Of a stretch of DNA of 14,419 nucleotides, positions 1 to 7,484 are shown in pieces. The DNA is from Cyanobacteria bacterium UBA7694 (GTDB lineage Bacteria > Cyanobacteriota > Sericytochromatia > UBA7694): positions 14,306-28,724 of the forward strand of contig DLGM01000457.1 of assembly GCA_002482705.1 (NCBI GenBank), read 5' to 3'. Made by a program: the position numbers and the translations under genes. Every line of letters starts with the position of its first letter. Position 1 is the first letter of the stretch. The notes beneath the pieces were generated by a model. The model searched no databases. It was given only the letters and a program-made list of their open reading frames with translations, and was not told the origin of the DNA.

Positions 1-259
1 CAGGCAGGAGATCGGGAGTAAACTGGATACGTTGAAACTGGGCATCAATGGCCCGCGCCAGCGTACTGATCGAAAGGGTTTTAGCCAAACCCGGCACCCC
101 CTCTAACAACACGTGCCCATCCGCGAGCAAAGCGACCACCAAACAGCGCAAAAGCTCTTGTTGACCCACAATCACTTTTTGCAGTTCTTGGGTCAAGCGA
201 TTGAACTGGGGGGTGATCGCCTGGAGCTTCTGCTGAAGCGCTTCGATATCGGCTTGCAT
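1..259 (-). CDS. MoxR-family AAA+ ATPase, N-terminal part (cut by window edge)
   Basis: The visible 86 residues are the start of a MoxR-type AAA+ ATPase, a family of chaperone-like ATPases that often act with von Willebrand factor A-domain proteins in assembling or activating complexes. An N-terminal helix carries the family's VIVGQQ segment at residues 29-34. The Walker A loop GVPGLAKT lies at residues 54-61, and the MoxR hallmark RIQFTPDLLP at 77-86. The Walker B and sensor motifs lie beyond the window. The ATG at 259 is preceded by GGGAG with a 9-nt spacer, which supports this start. The gene diverges from the lipoprotein gene on the other strand and shares a 143-nt control region with it. 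Family assignment is firm; the cellular partner cannot be told from here. Confidence 0.93.
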   Translation of the reverse strand, partial: MQADIEALQQKLQAITPQFNRLTQELQKVIVGQQELLRCLVVALLADGHVLLEGVPGLAKTLSISTLARAIDAQFQRIQFTPDLLP

Positions 260-301
260 ATGCGGTATCTCCCGAGGAGTTAATGGAAAGTTCAAAGTAT
301 T

Positions 302-317
302 TTAAACTGAAGTTTAA
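302..317. promoter_or_regulatory. Perfect palindrome (operator candidate) between moxR-like and lipoprotein genes
   Basis: The sequence TTAAACTGAAGTTTAA is an exact inverted repeat with 7-bp arms around a 2-bp centre. It sits in the AT-rich part of the 143-nt divergent intergenic region. A -10-like hexamer CATAAT on the plus strand follows at 350-355, but I find no convincing -35 for it. Symmetry and position suggest a dimeric repressor or activator site that could serve either gene. No regulator is identified, and short AT-rich palindromes also arise by chance. Confidence 0.35.
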
Positions 318-387
318 TTTTACCAGACAAGATCCCCCCTTTAAAGAGGCATAATGGGTATAGGATCCTGCGTAGGACGAGAGATTA

Positions 388-394
388 AAGAGGA
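388..394 (+). promoter_or_regulatory. Shine-Dalgarno site that favours the second ATG of the lipoprotein gene
   Basis: AAGAGGA ends 2 nt before the ATG at 397 but 8 nt before the ATG at 403. The 8-nt spacing matches the 8-9 nt seen at other lone genes in this window, and the second ATG gives a typical lipoprotein signal (Met-Lys start). I therefore place the start at 403. Confidence 0.6.
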
Positions 395-402
395 ACATGA
401 CC

Positions 403-1752
403 ATGAAAACGTTGACCCTGCTTTCCTTGGGGCTGGTATTAGCCGGTAGTCTTACCGCCTGTGGCCGCAATGCAAATACCCTGCCTCCGGTCAACTACTA
501 TCCCAATCAACTCTTGGCAGCGCAACAGCAAAATAACCTCGGTGCCCCCAGTGGCAATAACCTCGGTAATGACAGCCTCCCCTCTGACATCACCCAAGGG
601 CAGGTCGGTTCCGTGGTGGGTCGTATTGTCACACGCAGTGGCCGTCCGCTCCACAATGCCCTCGTCAGTTTGGAAAGTGACCCATCTATTCAAGCCTTGA
701 GCGTTCAGGGCGATTTTTCATTGCTGAATGTCCCAGCCGGAGCCCAAACCCTCGTCATTCGTTTTGGCGACTTTGAAACCTCTATCAGCGTTAATGTCAT
801 CGCCAATACCGCCTCATCTCCCCAACCCAACCCGATTGTGCTCGAAGATGAAGCGGGCAGTGGCATGTTGGCATTCTCTCAACCCAACCGCCAACAGGCT
901 GCCTTTAAAGTGGATCAGGATCTCCTCAACCAATGGCAACCCAAAGGTATTGTGGCCTCAGGCGGCATCTTATATGTATCTGCCGTAGATGTGCGCAATG
1001 TCTTTAAAAAAGGGACCGTGATCAAACTCAGCACTGAATCTGGCAAAGACTGGAAAAACATGGGCAGCATGTGGTTGGGTTTACGTCACCCGATTAGCAG
1101 CAACGCCCGTGGCATCACCCTCAATGGCAGTAATGCCCTGCTCGTGGTCGATGAAAAAGGCGGCATCTACAGCGTGGATGCCTCGACCAACAAAGTGACC
1201 CGCACGGAAGCCGAAGGGGCCTTGGATATTGCCGCTGGTGGAGGTAAAGTCTTTATTTACAGCCAACGCGGCCTCGAACAAGCCGATGACTCAGGCCAAG
1301 GAGCCACTTTGGTCAGCAACGTCAACGCGACAGGCGGCATTGATGTCGACGGCGAAGGCAATGCTTACGTACCGGTACAAAACACGGTTGTAAAAGTCAG
1401 CGCAGATGGCCAAGTGACAACTCTGATCAACCAATATTTAAGCACGCCCGCTGATGTGGCTATTGACCGTCGCACCGGTGACATTTACGTTTTGGATGCC
1501 GGAGAAATCAAGCGGTTTACCGCTAACGGCACCTTTGTTGTCGACTTTGGCAGTGGTGCGCTTTCGCCAGTCGCCATTACCTGTGATGAAAACGGTGCCC
1601 TGTATGTTGCCGACTTTGGCCGCGACCACAAAACGGCTCAGGTTATCCAGTATGAGCCCGCTTCTCCCGCCACTTTCCCCAGCCCCTCAGACACCAGTGC
1701 GGCTGATGTCGAAGAAAGTGAAGACGCAGAAGAAGAGTACACCGAAGAATAA
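403..1752 (+). CDS. Lipoprotein with carboxypeptidase-regulatory-like domain and NHL-type beta-propeller
   Basis: A 449-residue secreted lipoprotein of unknown function. The signal peptide ends in a lipobox LTAC, with the lipidated cysteine at residue 20; the residues after it (Gly, Arg) do not include the Asp that retains lipoproteins in the inner membrane of proteobacteria. A low-complexity Asn/Gln linker follows. Residues about 67-133 look like a carboxypeptidase-regulatory-like beta-sandwich (GSVVGRIVTRSGRPL...ALVSLES...GDFSLLNVPAG). From about 160 to 425 there are NHL/SMP-30-like propeller strands, such as GGIDVDGEGNAYV, DVAIDRRTGDIYVLDAG and AITCDENGALYVADFG. The last 15 residues are almost all Asp/Glu. 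This build suits a surface protein that binds a ligand or partner rather than an enzyme. An alternative start is ATG 397. Transcription ends at the hairpin just downstream. Confidence 0.85.
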   Translation: MKTLTLLSLGLVLAGSLTACGRNANTLPPVNYYPNQLLAAQQQNNLGAPSGNNLGNDSLPSDITQGQVGSVVGRIVTRSGRPLHNALVSLESDPSIQALSVQGDFSLLNVPAGAQTLVIRFGDFETSISVNVIANTASSPQPNPIVLEDEAGSGMLAFSQPNRQQAAFKVDQDLLNQWQPKGIVASGGILYVSAVDVRNVFKKGTVIKLSTESGKDWKNMGSMWLGLRHPISSNARGITLNGSNALLVVDEKGGIYSVDASTNKVTRTEAEGALDIAAGGGKVFIYSQRGLEQADDSGQGATLVSNVNATGGIDVDGEGNAYVPVQNTVVKVSADGQVTTLINQYLSTPADVAIDRRTGDIYVLDAGEIKRFTANGTFVVDFGSGALSPVAITCDENGALYVADFGRDHKTAQVIQYEPASPATFPSPSDTSAADVEESEDAEEEYTEE

Positions 1753-1766
1753 TATTTCCGCTCAAC

Positions 1767-1797
1767 AAAAGGCCAGGGCTTTTGCCCTGGCCTTTTT
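1767..1797. terminator. Bidirectional rho-independent terminator
   Basis: GGCCAGGGC and GCCCTGGCC form a perfect 9-bp, GC-rich stem around a TTTT loop, followed by TTTTT and preceded by AAAA. It therefore reads as an intrinsic terminator on both strands. It lies 14 nt after the lipoprotein stop and 13 nt from the stop of the convergent gene, so it probably serves both. Confidence 0.93.
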
Positions 1798-1810
1798 GCT
1801 TGGGTTGAGA

Positions 1811-2419
1811 TTATTCGCGCAGCCACGCAGCAGCGGCATCGGGATCGATCCGCTCTAACTCTTCGGCATATTCTTCCCAGGCATATTCCTGTTCTTGCGA
1901 ATAAGAAGACAAGCCTCCGCCCTCGTAAGGATCATAGGTTTCGTCCTCTTCTTCTTCCCCATAGGTATCCTCTTCATCAGCCAGCATCACCCCCATTTCA
2001 AGGGTCAAGCGCAGCATTTGTAAAAACTGCAAAAATGAAGAGGCCACCAAAACGCGCTCCACATCCATCACCTTATAAAGGGGAGCATCTTCTTTCGATT
2101 CCGCTTCACCCAAGGCGCTGACCAAAGGGTAATCATGCAGAGTACCGAGGACAACGTCCCCCACAAGCCGATGACGCTGACGCGCCTGTAAATCGAGGAG
2201 CTCGCTGGGGTCCGCTAAAACAACGCTCATCTGCGCAGCCCGCAGCTCAGCCCCGTCCGGGCTCATCAGCGTCAGAAATGTGCGATAGTTATCTGGCACT
2301 TTTAAGCCATGCAGGAGCCGGTCTAACACTTCGGTAGGCAAAGCATCCTGATAATCATAGCCGAGACGGTCTAACACCATCTGCAGGGCCTCCGTTTCGG
2401 CCGCAATTCCTGAAGACAT
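1811..2419 (-). CDS. Hypothetical protein, SUKH (SMI1/KNR4)-like, with acidic C-terminus
   Basis: A 202-residue cytoplasmic protein that I do not recognise with certainty. Residues about 39-140 follow the SUKH pattern: VPDNYRTFLTLMSPDG early on, then a long middle, a short VMDVE strand, and a terminal ASSFLQFLQML helix. SUKH proteins include immunity proteins to contact-dependent toxins and general protein-binding modules, but no toxin gene is nearby. Residues 147-190 are dominated by Glu, Asp and Tyr and are probably disordered. The ATG at 2419 has GGGAG with a 9-nt spacer; a TTG six codons upstream is possible but less likely. The gene is convergent with the lipoprotein gene and divergent from the response regulator. 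The protein is real by its length and Shine-Dalgarno site; the fold is a tentative reading of pattern only. Confidence 0.72.
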   Translation of the reverse strand: MSSGIAAETEALQMVLDRLGYDYQDALPTEVLDRLLHGLKVPDNYRTFLTLMSPDGAELRAAQMSVVLADPSELLDLQARQRHRLVGDVVLGTLHDYPLVSALGEAESKEDAPLYKVMDVERVLVASSFLQFLQMLRLTLEMGVMLADEEDTYGEEEEDETYDPYEGGGLSSYSQEQEYAWEEYAEELERIDPDAAAAWLRE

Positions 2420-2482
2420 AGATCGTCTCTCCCTCAAATTTCATTGGCAGACAACTGTGCTGTCCACTCTCTCCTCAAGCTT

Positions 2483-2499
2483 AGCGAATTTTAAGCGAA
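2483..2499 (+). promoter_or_regulatory. 11-bp direct repeat, candidate OmpR/PhoB-type binding site
   Basis: AGCGAA occurs at 2483-2488 and again at 2494-2499, exactly 11 bp apart, or one helical turn. Tandem sites with this period are what OmpR/PhoB-family winged-helix dimers bind. The pair lies about 94 bp before the start of such a regulator and overlaps where the -35 of a promoter with its -10 at 2521 would be, as at PhoB-activated promoters. Autoregulation is an inference; only two short repeats are present. Confidence 0.35.
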
Positions 2500-2520
2500 A
2501 AACCAATTGGGTGTTGTGCA

Positions 2521-2526
2521 TAAAAT
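2521..2526 (+). promoter_or_regulatory. Candidate -10 box of the response-regulator operon
   Basis: TAAAAT matches the sigma-70 -10 consensus at 5 of 6 positions. There is no recognisable -35 hexamer 16-18 bp upstream; instead that place is taken by the AGCGAA direct repeat, which would fit an activator-dependent promoter. The leader to the ATG at 2593 would be about 60 nt. Confidence 0.3.
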
Positions 2527-2592
2527 AACGGGCGATGGGATGGCGAAGCCAATGAACAACGCATATGGTAGGATAGGGTTACACAAGATTTG

Positions 2593-3342
2593 ATGCAAAA
2601 GGATGCTGAAACCATCAAGCAGACTACTCTTCTCATTATTGATGACGACCCCAGTATCCTCGATATGGTGGTTGAAGTCCTGCGGAGCGAAAACTACCGG
2701 CTGCTAACGGCCCAAAATGCTGAAAGTGGGCTGCGTCAGTGTGAGCAAGAATTACCCGAGCTGATCATCTGTGATGTCAATCTTCCAGACATGAGCGGCA
2801 TTGATCTGTGCCGCATCGTTAAAAATCATTATCCACAAGTACTGTTTATGTTTTTGTCAGGCATTGACGATGAAGTGGATAAGGTTTTGGGTCTCGAACT
2901 GGGGGCAGAAGACTATGTCACCAAACCCATTTCAGTCCGTGAATTTAAAGCCCGCGTCCGGGCCATTTTACGCCGCTTACACATCCAGCCCCGCCATACA
3001 AGCCCAGCGGCACCGCCCCAGGAACGCCAGACCCTGCGCTGCAAGGATATGGAAATTGACCTGCATTTCTGCCAAGTGCGGCTCTATGGACAAGAGGTCG
3101 ATTTGACCAAAAAGGAATATGAGATCTTGGCGCTGCTGGCGACGCACCCTGGGCAAGTTTTTAGCCGCGAACATATCCTGAACCAAATCTGGATGAACGA
3201 TATGCAGATCAGCGACCGCAGCATTGATGCCCATATCCGTCGCCTGCGTGACAAGATTGAAGAAAACACTGACAAGCCTTATTATATTGAAACAGTTCGC
3301 GGTTTTGGTTATCGCTTCCGAGCAAAAAACACGGCCCCTTGA
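2593..3342 (+). CDS. Response regulator, OmpR/PhoB family
   Basis: A 249-residue DNA-binding response regulator. The receiver domain spans residues about 12-128: acidic pocket in IIDDDP (17-19), phospho-acceptor Asp61 in LIICDVNLP, Ser89 in the conserved Ser/Thr position, and Lys111 in VTKP. A linker with several prolines leads to a winged-helix effector (about 148-246) with LTKKEYEILALLATHPGQVF, the recognition segment SDRSIDAHIRRLRDKI and the terminal VRGFGYRF, all typical of PhoB. No kinase is adjacent; the nearest is the minus-strand histidine kinase at 9025-9978. It begins an eight-gene run, with the glycosyltransferase 12 nt downstream. An in-frame TTG at 2590 is an alternative start. 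The ribosome site is weak. Confidence 0.95.
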   Translation: MQKDAETIKQTTLLIIDDDPSILDMVVEVLRSENYRLLTAQNAESGLRQCEQELPELIICDVNLPDMSGIDLCRIVKNHYPQVLFMFLSGIDDEVDKVLGLELGAEDYVTKPISVREFKARVRAILRRLHIQPRHTSPAAPPQERQTLRCKDMEIDLHFCQVRLYGQEVDLTKKEYEILALLATHPGQVFSREHILNQIWMNDMQISDRSIDAHIRRLRDKIEENTDKPYYIETVRGFGYRFRAKNTAP

Positions 3343-3354
3343 GGTAATACATTC

Positions 3355-4527
3355 ATGAACATTTTAACCCTGACTTGGGAATATCCCCCGCGCGTAGTTG
3401 GCGGCCTCGCCCGTCACAGCGAAGAAATCTCCGAAGCCCTGGTCCAAGCCTGGGAACAGGTGGACGTGATCACCGCCGATCACCCCAATACGCCCGAATA
3501 CGCCCACGTCAATGGCGTCAATATTCATCGCGTCAAAGAATTTCAATTTGAAGCCCCCGACTTCTTCAGTTGGGTGCTGCACTTCAACTTTGGCATTCTG
3601 CGCAAAGCTGAACAGCTGATGCAGCAAAAGAAGTTCGACGTTATTCACGCCCATGACTGGCTGGTCGCCCATGCGGCCATCAACCTCAAACACAGATACA
3701 ATATTCCCCTGGTTGCAACCATTCACGCCACCGAATGGGGTCGCTGGAACGGCATTCACAACAAAATGCAGGCCTATGTCCACAGCATGGAATGGTACCT
3801 CAACTACGAAGCGGCCCGCACAATTGTATGCAGTGACGCCATGGTGGATGAAGTGATTCGCAATTACCAGTTGCCCAGCAGCAAAATTGATGTCATCCCC
3901 AATGGCATCAAACGCGACAAGTTTTTATTCCCCTTCCCCGATGCGCTGAGCTTCCGTCGCACCTTGGCCGCTGACCATGAACCCTTAATTGTCAGCGTGG
4001 GTCGTATGGTGCCAGAAAAAGGCTTTCAGGTCATGGTGGATGCTGCCGCTGAAATCTTGCAAGAGATTCCCAATGCCCGCTTTATGATCGCTGGCAAAGG
4101 GGGCATGCTCGATGAACTGCGTCACCGCACCCAGGCCTTGGGCATTGCCGATCGTTTCCATCTGCCCGGTTATGTTTCCGATGAAGATCTGCTGCGCATG
4201 CTGCGCGTCGCTGATGTGGGCGTCTACCCCAGCCTGTACGAACCCTTTGGCATTGTCGCCCTGGAAGCGATGGCTGCCCGTACCCCTGTGGTCGTTTCAG
4301 ATGCAGGCGGGCTTGGGGGCATTGTTGAGCACGGCGTGACGGGTATCAAAACCTACAAAGGCTCTGCCGACTCGTTGGCTTGGGGCATTAAACAAGTGCT
4401 TTATCACCCCGAATGGGCCAATTGGATGGTTGACCAGGCCTATCAACGTCTGGTGGATACCTTCAACTGGGAAATTATCGCCAATCAAACCCAGCAGGTT
4501 TATCACCGCGTTGTTGCGGGCAGCTGA
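3355..4527 (+). CDS. GT4-family glycosyltransferase, glycogen-synthase-like N-terminus
   Basis: A 390-residue GT-B retaining glycosyltransferase, probably cytoplasmic, transferring a sugar from a nucleotide-sugar donor to an unknown acceptor. The N-terminal Rossmann domain begins WEYPPRVVGGLARH, the glycine-loop arrangement also found in glycogen/starch synthases, and contains HAHDW at 98-102. The C-terminal domain has SVGRMVPEKG (214-223, the Arg/Lys that grips the donor phosphates) and the EX7E motif EPFGIVALE (296-304). The SD sequence GAGG overlaps the stop codon of the regulator, suggesting coupled translation. Possible products are glycogen, another glucan, a glycolipid or an envelope polysaccharide; no other gene of such a pathway is in view. 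Confidence 0.92.
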   Translation: MNILTLTWEYPPRVVGGLARHSEEISEALVQAWEQVDVITADHPNTPEYAHVNGVNIHRVKEFQFEAPDFFSWVLHFNFGILRKAEQLMQQKKFDVIHAHDWLVAHAAINLKHRYNIPLVATIHATEWGRWNGIHNKMQAYVHSMEWYLNYEAARTIVCSDAMVDEVIRNYQLPSSKIDVIPNGIKRDKFLFPFPDALSFRRTLAADHEPLIVSVGRMVPEKGFQVMVDAAAEILQEIPNARFMIAGKGGMLDELRHRTQALGIADRFHLPGYVSDEDLLRMLRVADVGVYPSLYEPFGIVALEAMAARTPVVVSDAGGLGGIVEHGVTGIKTYKGSADSLAWGIKQVLYHPEWANWMVDQAYQRLVDTFNWEIIANQTQQVYHRVVAGS

Positions 4528-4543
4528 GCGAACAGGAATAACT

Positions 4544-5179
4544 ATGAGAATACTGATTGCCGTGGATGACCCCGTTGCCCGCCACGTAACGCAGGTTGCG
4601 TTGACCCAGTGGGGCTTTGAAGTCTTGGAAGCGGAAGATGGGGAACAGGCTTGGAATTTGCTCCAAAGCGAAAATCCACCTGCCATCTCGATTCTAGACT
4701 GGCAAATGCCGGGCATGGACGGCGTCGAACTCTGCAAAAAGATTCGCAATACCCTGGTGATGCAGTCGATGTACATTATCATGCTCACCTCCAAAGGGGA
4801 AAAAGAGAACCTGATCGAGGGCCTAGAGTCAGGAGCTGATGACTACCTGATCAAGCCCTTTGATCCAGGCCAACTGCGCGCCCGGCTCCATGTCGGGGAG
4901 CGCATTGTCCGTTTGCAGCAATCATTGGCCGATCGCGTGAATGAACTGGAGGCTGCTTTGACTAACTTAAAACAGTTGCGGGGCTTGTTACCGATTTGTT
5001 CTTATTGCAAAAAAATCCGCAATGACGACAATTATTGGCAGCAGTTGGAGTCTTATCTGTGTGAACACACGGAAGCCCAGTTCAGTCACGGGATTTGCCC
5101 CGACTGTTATCAAAATATCGTCCAAAAAGAACTCAACGAGTTCAAAGCCCAGATGCGGAAGAAACAAGACCCTCTGTAA
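4544..5179 (+). CDS. Receiver protein with C-terminal double-CxxC (putative zinc-binding) domain
   Basis: A 211-residue response regulator without a DNA-binding domain. The receiver (1-120) has Asp8/Asp9, phospho-acceptor Asp52 in ILDWQMPGMDG, Thr82 in LTS and Lys104 in LIKPF. A short coiled coil (about 122-146) leads to a C-terminal module with LLPICSYCKKIRNDD, tryptophan 165 and SHGICPDCY. Its four cysteines are C152, C155, C185 and C188, with C173 in addition. This module is known at the ends of many bacterial receiver, PAS and GAF proteins but has no established function; zinc binding is inferred from the cysteine spacing. The ATG at 4544 has AGGA 7 nt upstream and gives a clean receiver start. 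The gene lies 16 nt after the glycosyltransferase and 1 nt before miaA. Confidence 0.93.
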   Translation: MRILIAVDDPVARHVTQVALTQWGFEVLEAEDGEQAWNLLQSENPPAISILDWQMPGMDGVELCKKIRNTLVMQSMYIIMLTSKGEKENLIEGLESGADDYLIKPFDPGQLRARLHVGERIVRLQQSLADRVNELEAALTNLKQLRGLLPICSYCKKIRNDDNYWQQLESYLCEHTEAQFSHGICPDCYQNIVQKELNEFKAQMRKKQDPL

Positions 5180-5180
5180 T

Positions 5181-6122
5181 ATGCAGCGTTCTCTGATTGT
5201 CATCGCCGGGCCCACCGCCAGCGGCAAAAGCCAGCTCGCTCTGGCCCTATCACAGGCCTTCAACGGCGCCTTGATCTGTGCCGATTCACGGCAAATTTAC
5301 CAAGACTTTGAAATTGGCACGGCGGCCCCTCCGGCAGCTGAGCGTGCTTTGGCCCCCCATCACCTGTTTAACGTCATTGACCCGCGCCACACCTACACTG
5401 TGGCCGAATACCAAGCAGCGGTACAAAGCCTGTTGCCTCAAATTTGGGACGCAGGACATGTACCCATTTTAGTCGGCGGTACCGGTCTGTATCTGCGCAG
5501 CCTGCTCTATGCTTACCAAATCCCGGAAGTGCCCCCCCAGGAAAATCTGCGCCACACCCTAGAAACTCAGGAGCAGGCCGATCCAGGTTATCTACACAGC
5601 CAATTACAACACGTTGACCCAGACAGTGCCGCGCGCTTACACCCGCGCGATATTCGTCGCATTATTCGCGCGCTTGAAGTGTATCAGGTCACAGGACAAC
5701 CGATTTCGGCCATGCAGCAGCGCTCCACTGAGCTCCGTTATCCCCACTGCATTTATCTCGGCCTGCGCGTTGAACGCAGCCTGCTCGAACAGCGCATTCG
5801 CACCCGCATTTCCGCCATGATCAACGCTGGCTTCGTCGCCGAGGTCGAACACTTACGTGCCACTTATGGTGCTGATTTGCCACTGTTACAGACCCTGAAC
5901 TACATTGAAATTGCCGACTATCTGGATGGAAAATCGACCCTTCCACAGGCCCAAGAACTGATGGCCATCCATACCCGTCAGTATGCCAAACGGCAAATGA
6001 CTTGGTTCCGACAGGACCCAAGCATTCACTGGCTGGACTGGCAGGCCGAAACAAGCGATGTAGACAAGGTCCTCGCATGGGTGCAGCAGCGCTGGGATAC
6101 CGAGGTGTCACTCCATGTCTGA
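5181..6122 (+). CDS. miaA: tRNA dimethylallyltransferase
   Basis: MiaA adds a dimethylallyl group to N6 of A37 in tRNAs that read codons starting with U, which steadies codon pairing. At 313 residues the protein is full length. It has the P-loop GPTASGKS (10-17), ADSRQIY (34-40) for tRNA A37 recognition, LVGGTGLYLRSL (97-108), the DIRRIIRALEVY segment, the insertion MINAGFVAEVEHL, and the C-terminal signature IHTRQYAKRQMTWFRQDP. Its ATG follows the previous stop by one base and there is no close Shine-Dalgarno site, so translation is probably coupled to the upstream gene. It overlaps the next gene by 8 nt. Confidence 0.97.
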   Translation: MQRSLIVIAGPTASGKSQLALALSQAFNGALICADSRQIYQDFEIGTAAPPAAERALAPHHLFNVIDPRHTYTVAEYQAAVQSLLPQIWDAGHVPILVGGTGLYLRSLLYAYQIPEVPPQENLRHTLETQEQADPGYLHSQLQHVDPDSAARLHPRDIRRIIRALEVYQVTGQPISAMQQRSTELRYPHCIYLGLRVERSLLEQRIRTRISAMINAGFVAEVEHLRATYGADLPLLQTLNYIEIADYLDGKSTLPQAQELMAIHTRQYAKRQMTWFRQDPSIHWLDWQAETSDVDKVLAWVQQRWDTEVSLHV

Positions 6123-7332
6123 TGAAACCCAATCAGGCGTAGAAAATCACCCTGAAACCCGCTTATTACAGGTACTCACCCTGAGCGACGGTCGCATTGT
6201 GCGCATTCTTGAATTAAACGGGCGTTATTTCAGCCACGTGCGCACACGCAGCATCAACGATACGGGTAGCATCATGCCCCTCGATAGCCCAGAGCAAAGA
6301 TCGCTGTTAAAAAAAGGCCCTCTCTCCGCCCCTATTGCCGAAAATTGGTTTGCCCTTCCACGCGCACCCCTAGGGGCGCGTCTCGAAACAGCCATGAACC
6401 AGTTCCACACCAACAATCCCAGCAGTTTTACTCCCCCAGCGCCCCCATTACAGGCTTATCTGAGTGCAGCCTTTAGCATGGCCGCCCAGGACACAGGCAC
6501 CCGCCGCACCGAGGAAGCCCCCCTTGTACCTACCGTCCCCCCAGAAACAACACCTCCGTCGATGGCGACGCCAGCCGTTGAAGATCCCACCCCGCTCCCA
6601 TCCCTGCCCCCTGAGTCACCGCCCAGCGTTCCCGAGTCCCCCGTTTATTTGGCCCTCGCTCAAGCGCACCACCACCAGCAGCAACAATTGCAACAGGCCC
6701 AACAACTCAAACTGCGCATTGAAGAAGAACAACAACAGATGGAGCACCTGCTGCTCACCCACCACACCCTGGCTCAGGAAGTTGCTGGCCTCGAACAGCG
6801 TCTGGAGCGTTTTGAACGCAGCAGCCACCATTACACCCAAGATGAAACCCAATTGCTCAAACAGACAGCCCATAACCTAGAAGCCTTGCAAGCTGAGCTG
6901 ACCCGCCTCTTGGTCGAAGGGTGCGCCCTTGAAGCCCTGTTTCAGTTACACCCCGCTCATGCCCAAAGTTTGGCGGCGGGTTCAGCGGCCGCCCGGCTAC
7001 AACACACCCTCCAAGGTGTCGTCCAGCAACGCCGCTTGGTACACCACTTGCTGCAACAACATACCCAAGCCCAGTTAGAGCGTGACCGGCGTGAAGCTCT
7101 GTTGGCCCGTAAACAGATCGTTGAACATGAGCTAAATCAGCTCCAACAGGCAATCAACACCCTGGAATACGCCAACCGTGAATTGTTACATCTGGATCCC
7201 TTGGCCTTGCCAGAGCCGTTGCCAGTCGCCGCCCTGTATGAGGTGGCCCGACTAGAGTTTGAACTGCAGGTGATTCGCCAAGATCCGGGCTTCCATCACC
7301 CCCTGTTTACCCTTGCCGAGGAGACCCCCTAA
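6115..7332 (+). CDS. Unrecognised protein: Pro-rich linker and long Gln-rich coiled coil
   Basis: A 405-residue protein that I cannot assign to a family. Residues about 15-90 look folded (LLQVLTLSDGRIVRILEL, then a run ending ENWFALPRAP). Residues 104-176 are a disordered stretch rich in Pro, Ser and Thr. Residues about 180-360 are a strongly helical, Gln/Leu/His-rich coiled coil with clusters such as QAHHHQQQQLQQAQQ. A short ordered tail (365-400) follows. There is no signal peptide or membrane segment. It may be a scaffold or cytoskeleton-like adaptor, but that is only a reading of its composition. The ATG at 6115 overlaps the miaA stop, and its own stop shares a base with the next start (TAATG). 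Base usage resembles its neighbours, so transfer is not indicated. Confidence 0.85.
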   Translation: MSDETQSGVENHPETRLLQVLTLSDGRIVRILELNGRYFSHVRTRSINDTGSIMPLDSPEQRSLLKKGPLSAPIAENWFALPRAPLGARLETAMNQFHTNNPSSFTPPAPPLQAYLSAAFSMAAQDTGTRRTEEAPLVPTVPPETTPPSMATPAVEDPTPLPSLPPESPPSVPESPVYLALAQAHHHQQQQLQQAQQLKLRIEEEQQQMEHLLLTHHTLAQEVAGLEQRLERFERSSHHYTQDETQLLKQTAHNLEALQAELTRLLVEGCALEALFQLHPAHAQSLAAGSAAARLQHTLQGVVQQRRLVHHLLQQHTQAQLERDRREALLARKQIVEHELNQLQQAINTLEYANRELLHLDPLALPEPLPVAALYEVARLEFELQVIRQDPGFHHPLFTLAEETP

Positions 7333-7484
7333 TGCGCACAATGCTGTGGCTGTGTTTGTGGTTATTTCTAAGTTTTTTGATCGCCTGGAGCTACCGCCAA
7401 ATCCCTTTTATTATGCTGGCAGTTCTGTTGATTGCAATGGTGTTGCTCCTGCGCCAAGAGCTGGCAAGCCCGGCCAGTTCATGA
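7332..7484 (+). CDS. Small membrane protein, 50 residues, two predicted helices
   Basis: A short gene between the coiled-coil gene and the retropepsin gene. The product has 50 residues: two hydrophobic helices (about 4-20, LWLCLWLFLSFLIAW, and 25-40, PFIMLAVLLIAMVLLL) joined by the short polar turn YRQI, and a polar tail. GAGGAG lies 8 nt before the ATG, which overlaps the previous stop as TAATG. Its own TGA overlaps the next ATG as ATGA. The good ribosome site, the two overlaps and the filled gap make it a real gene. The function is unknown; a membrane anchor or partner for either neighbour is possible. Confidence 0.75.
   Translation: MRTMLWLCLWLFLSFLIAWSYRQIPFIMLAVLLIAMVLLLRQELASPASS

Noticed and set aside
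81..494. 137-residue open frame on the minus strand across the moxR/lipoprotein intergenic region
   Set aside because: It overlaps both real genes in another frame, includes the divergent promoter region, and has no recognisable domain or ribosome site.
4297..4794. 165-residue minus-strand open frame opposite the glycosyltransferase/receiver junction
   Set aside because: It is the complement of two well-supported genes and shows no protein-like motif.
6661..6740. CAG/CAA-rich stretch considered as a nucleotide repeat
   Set aside because: It is irregular at the DNA level and is explained by the Gln-rich coiled coil it encodes.
6857..7153. 98-residue minus-strand open frame opposite the coiled-coil gene
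   Set aside because: It is antisense to the repetitive Gln/Leu coding stretch, with no ribosome site or domain.
7313..7480. Longer N-terminus for the retropepsin gene
   Set aside because: Starting at 7313 would bury the signal peptide in the middle of the protein and overlap the 50-residue gene completely; ATG 7481 gives a textbook signal peptide.
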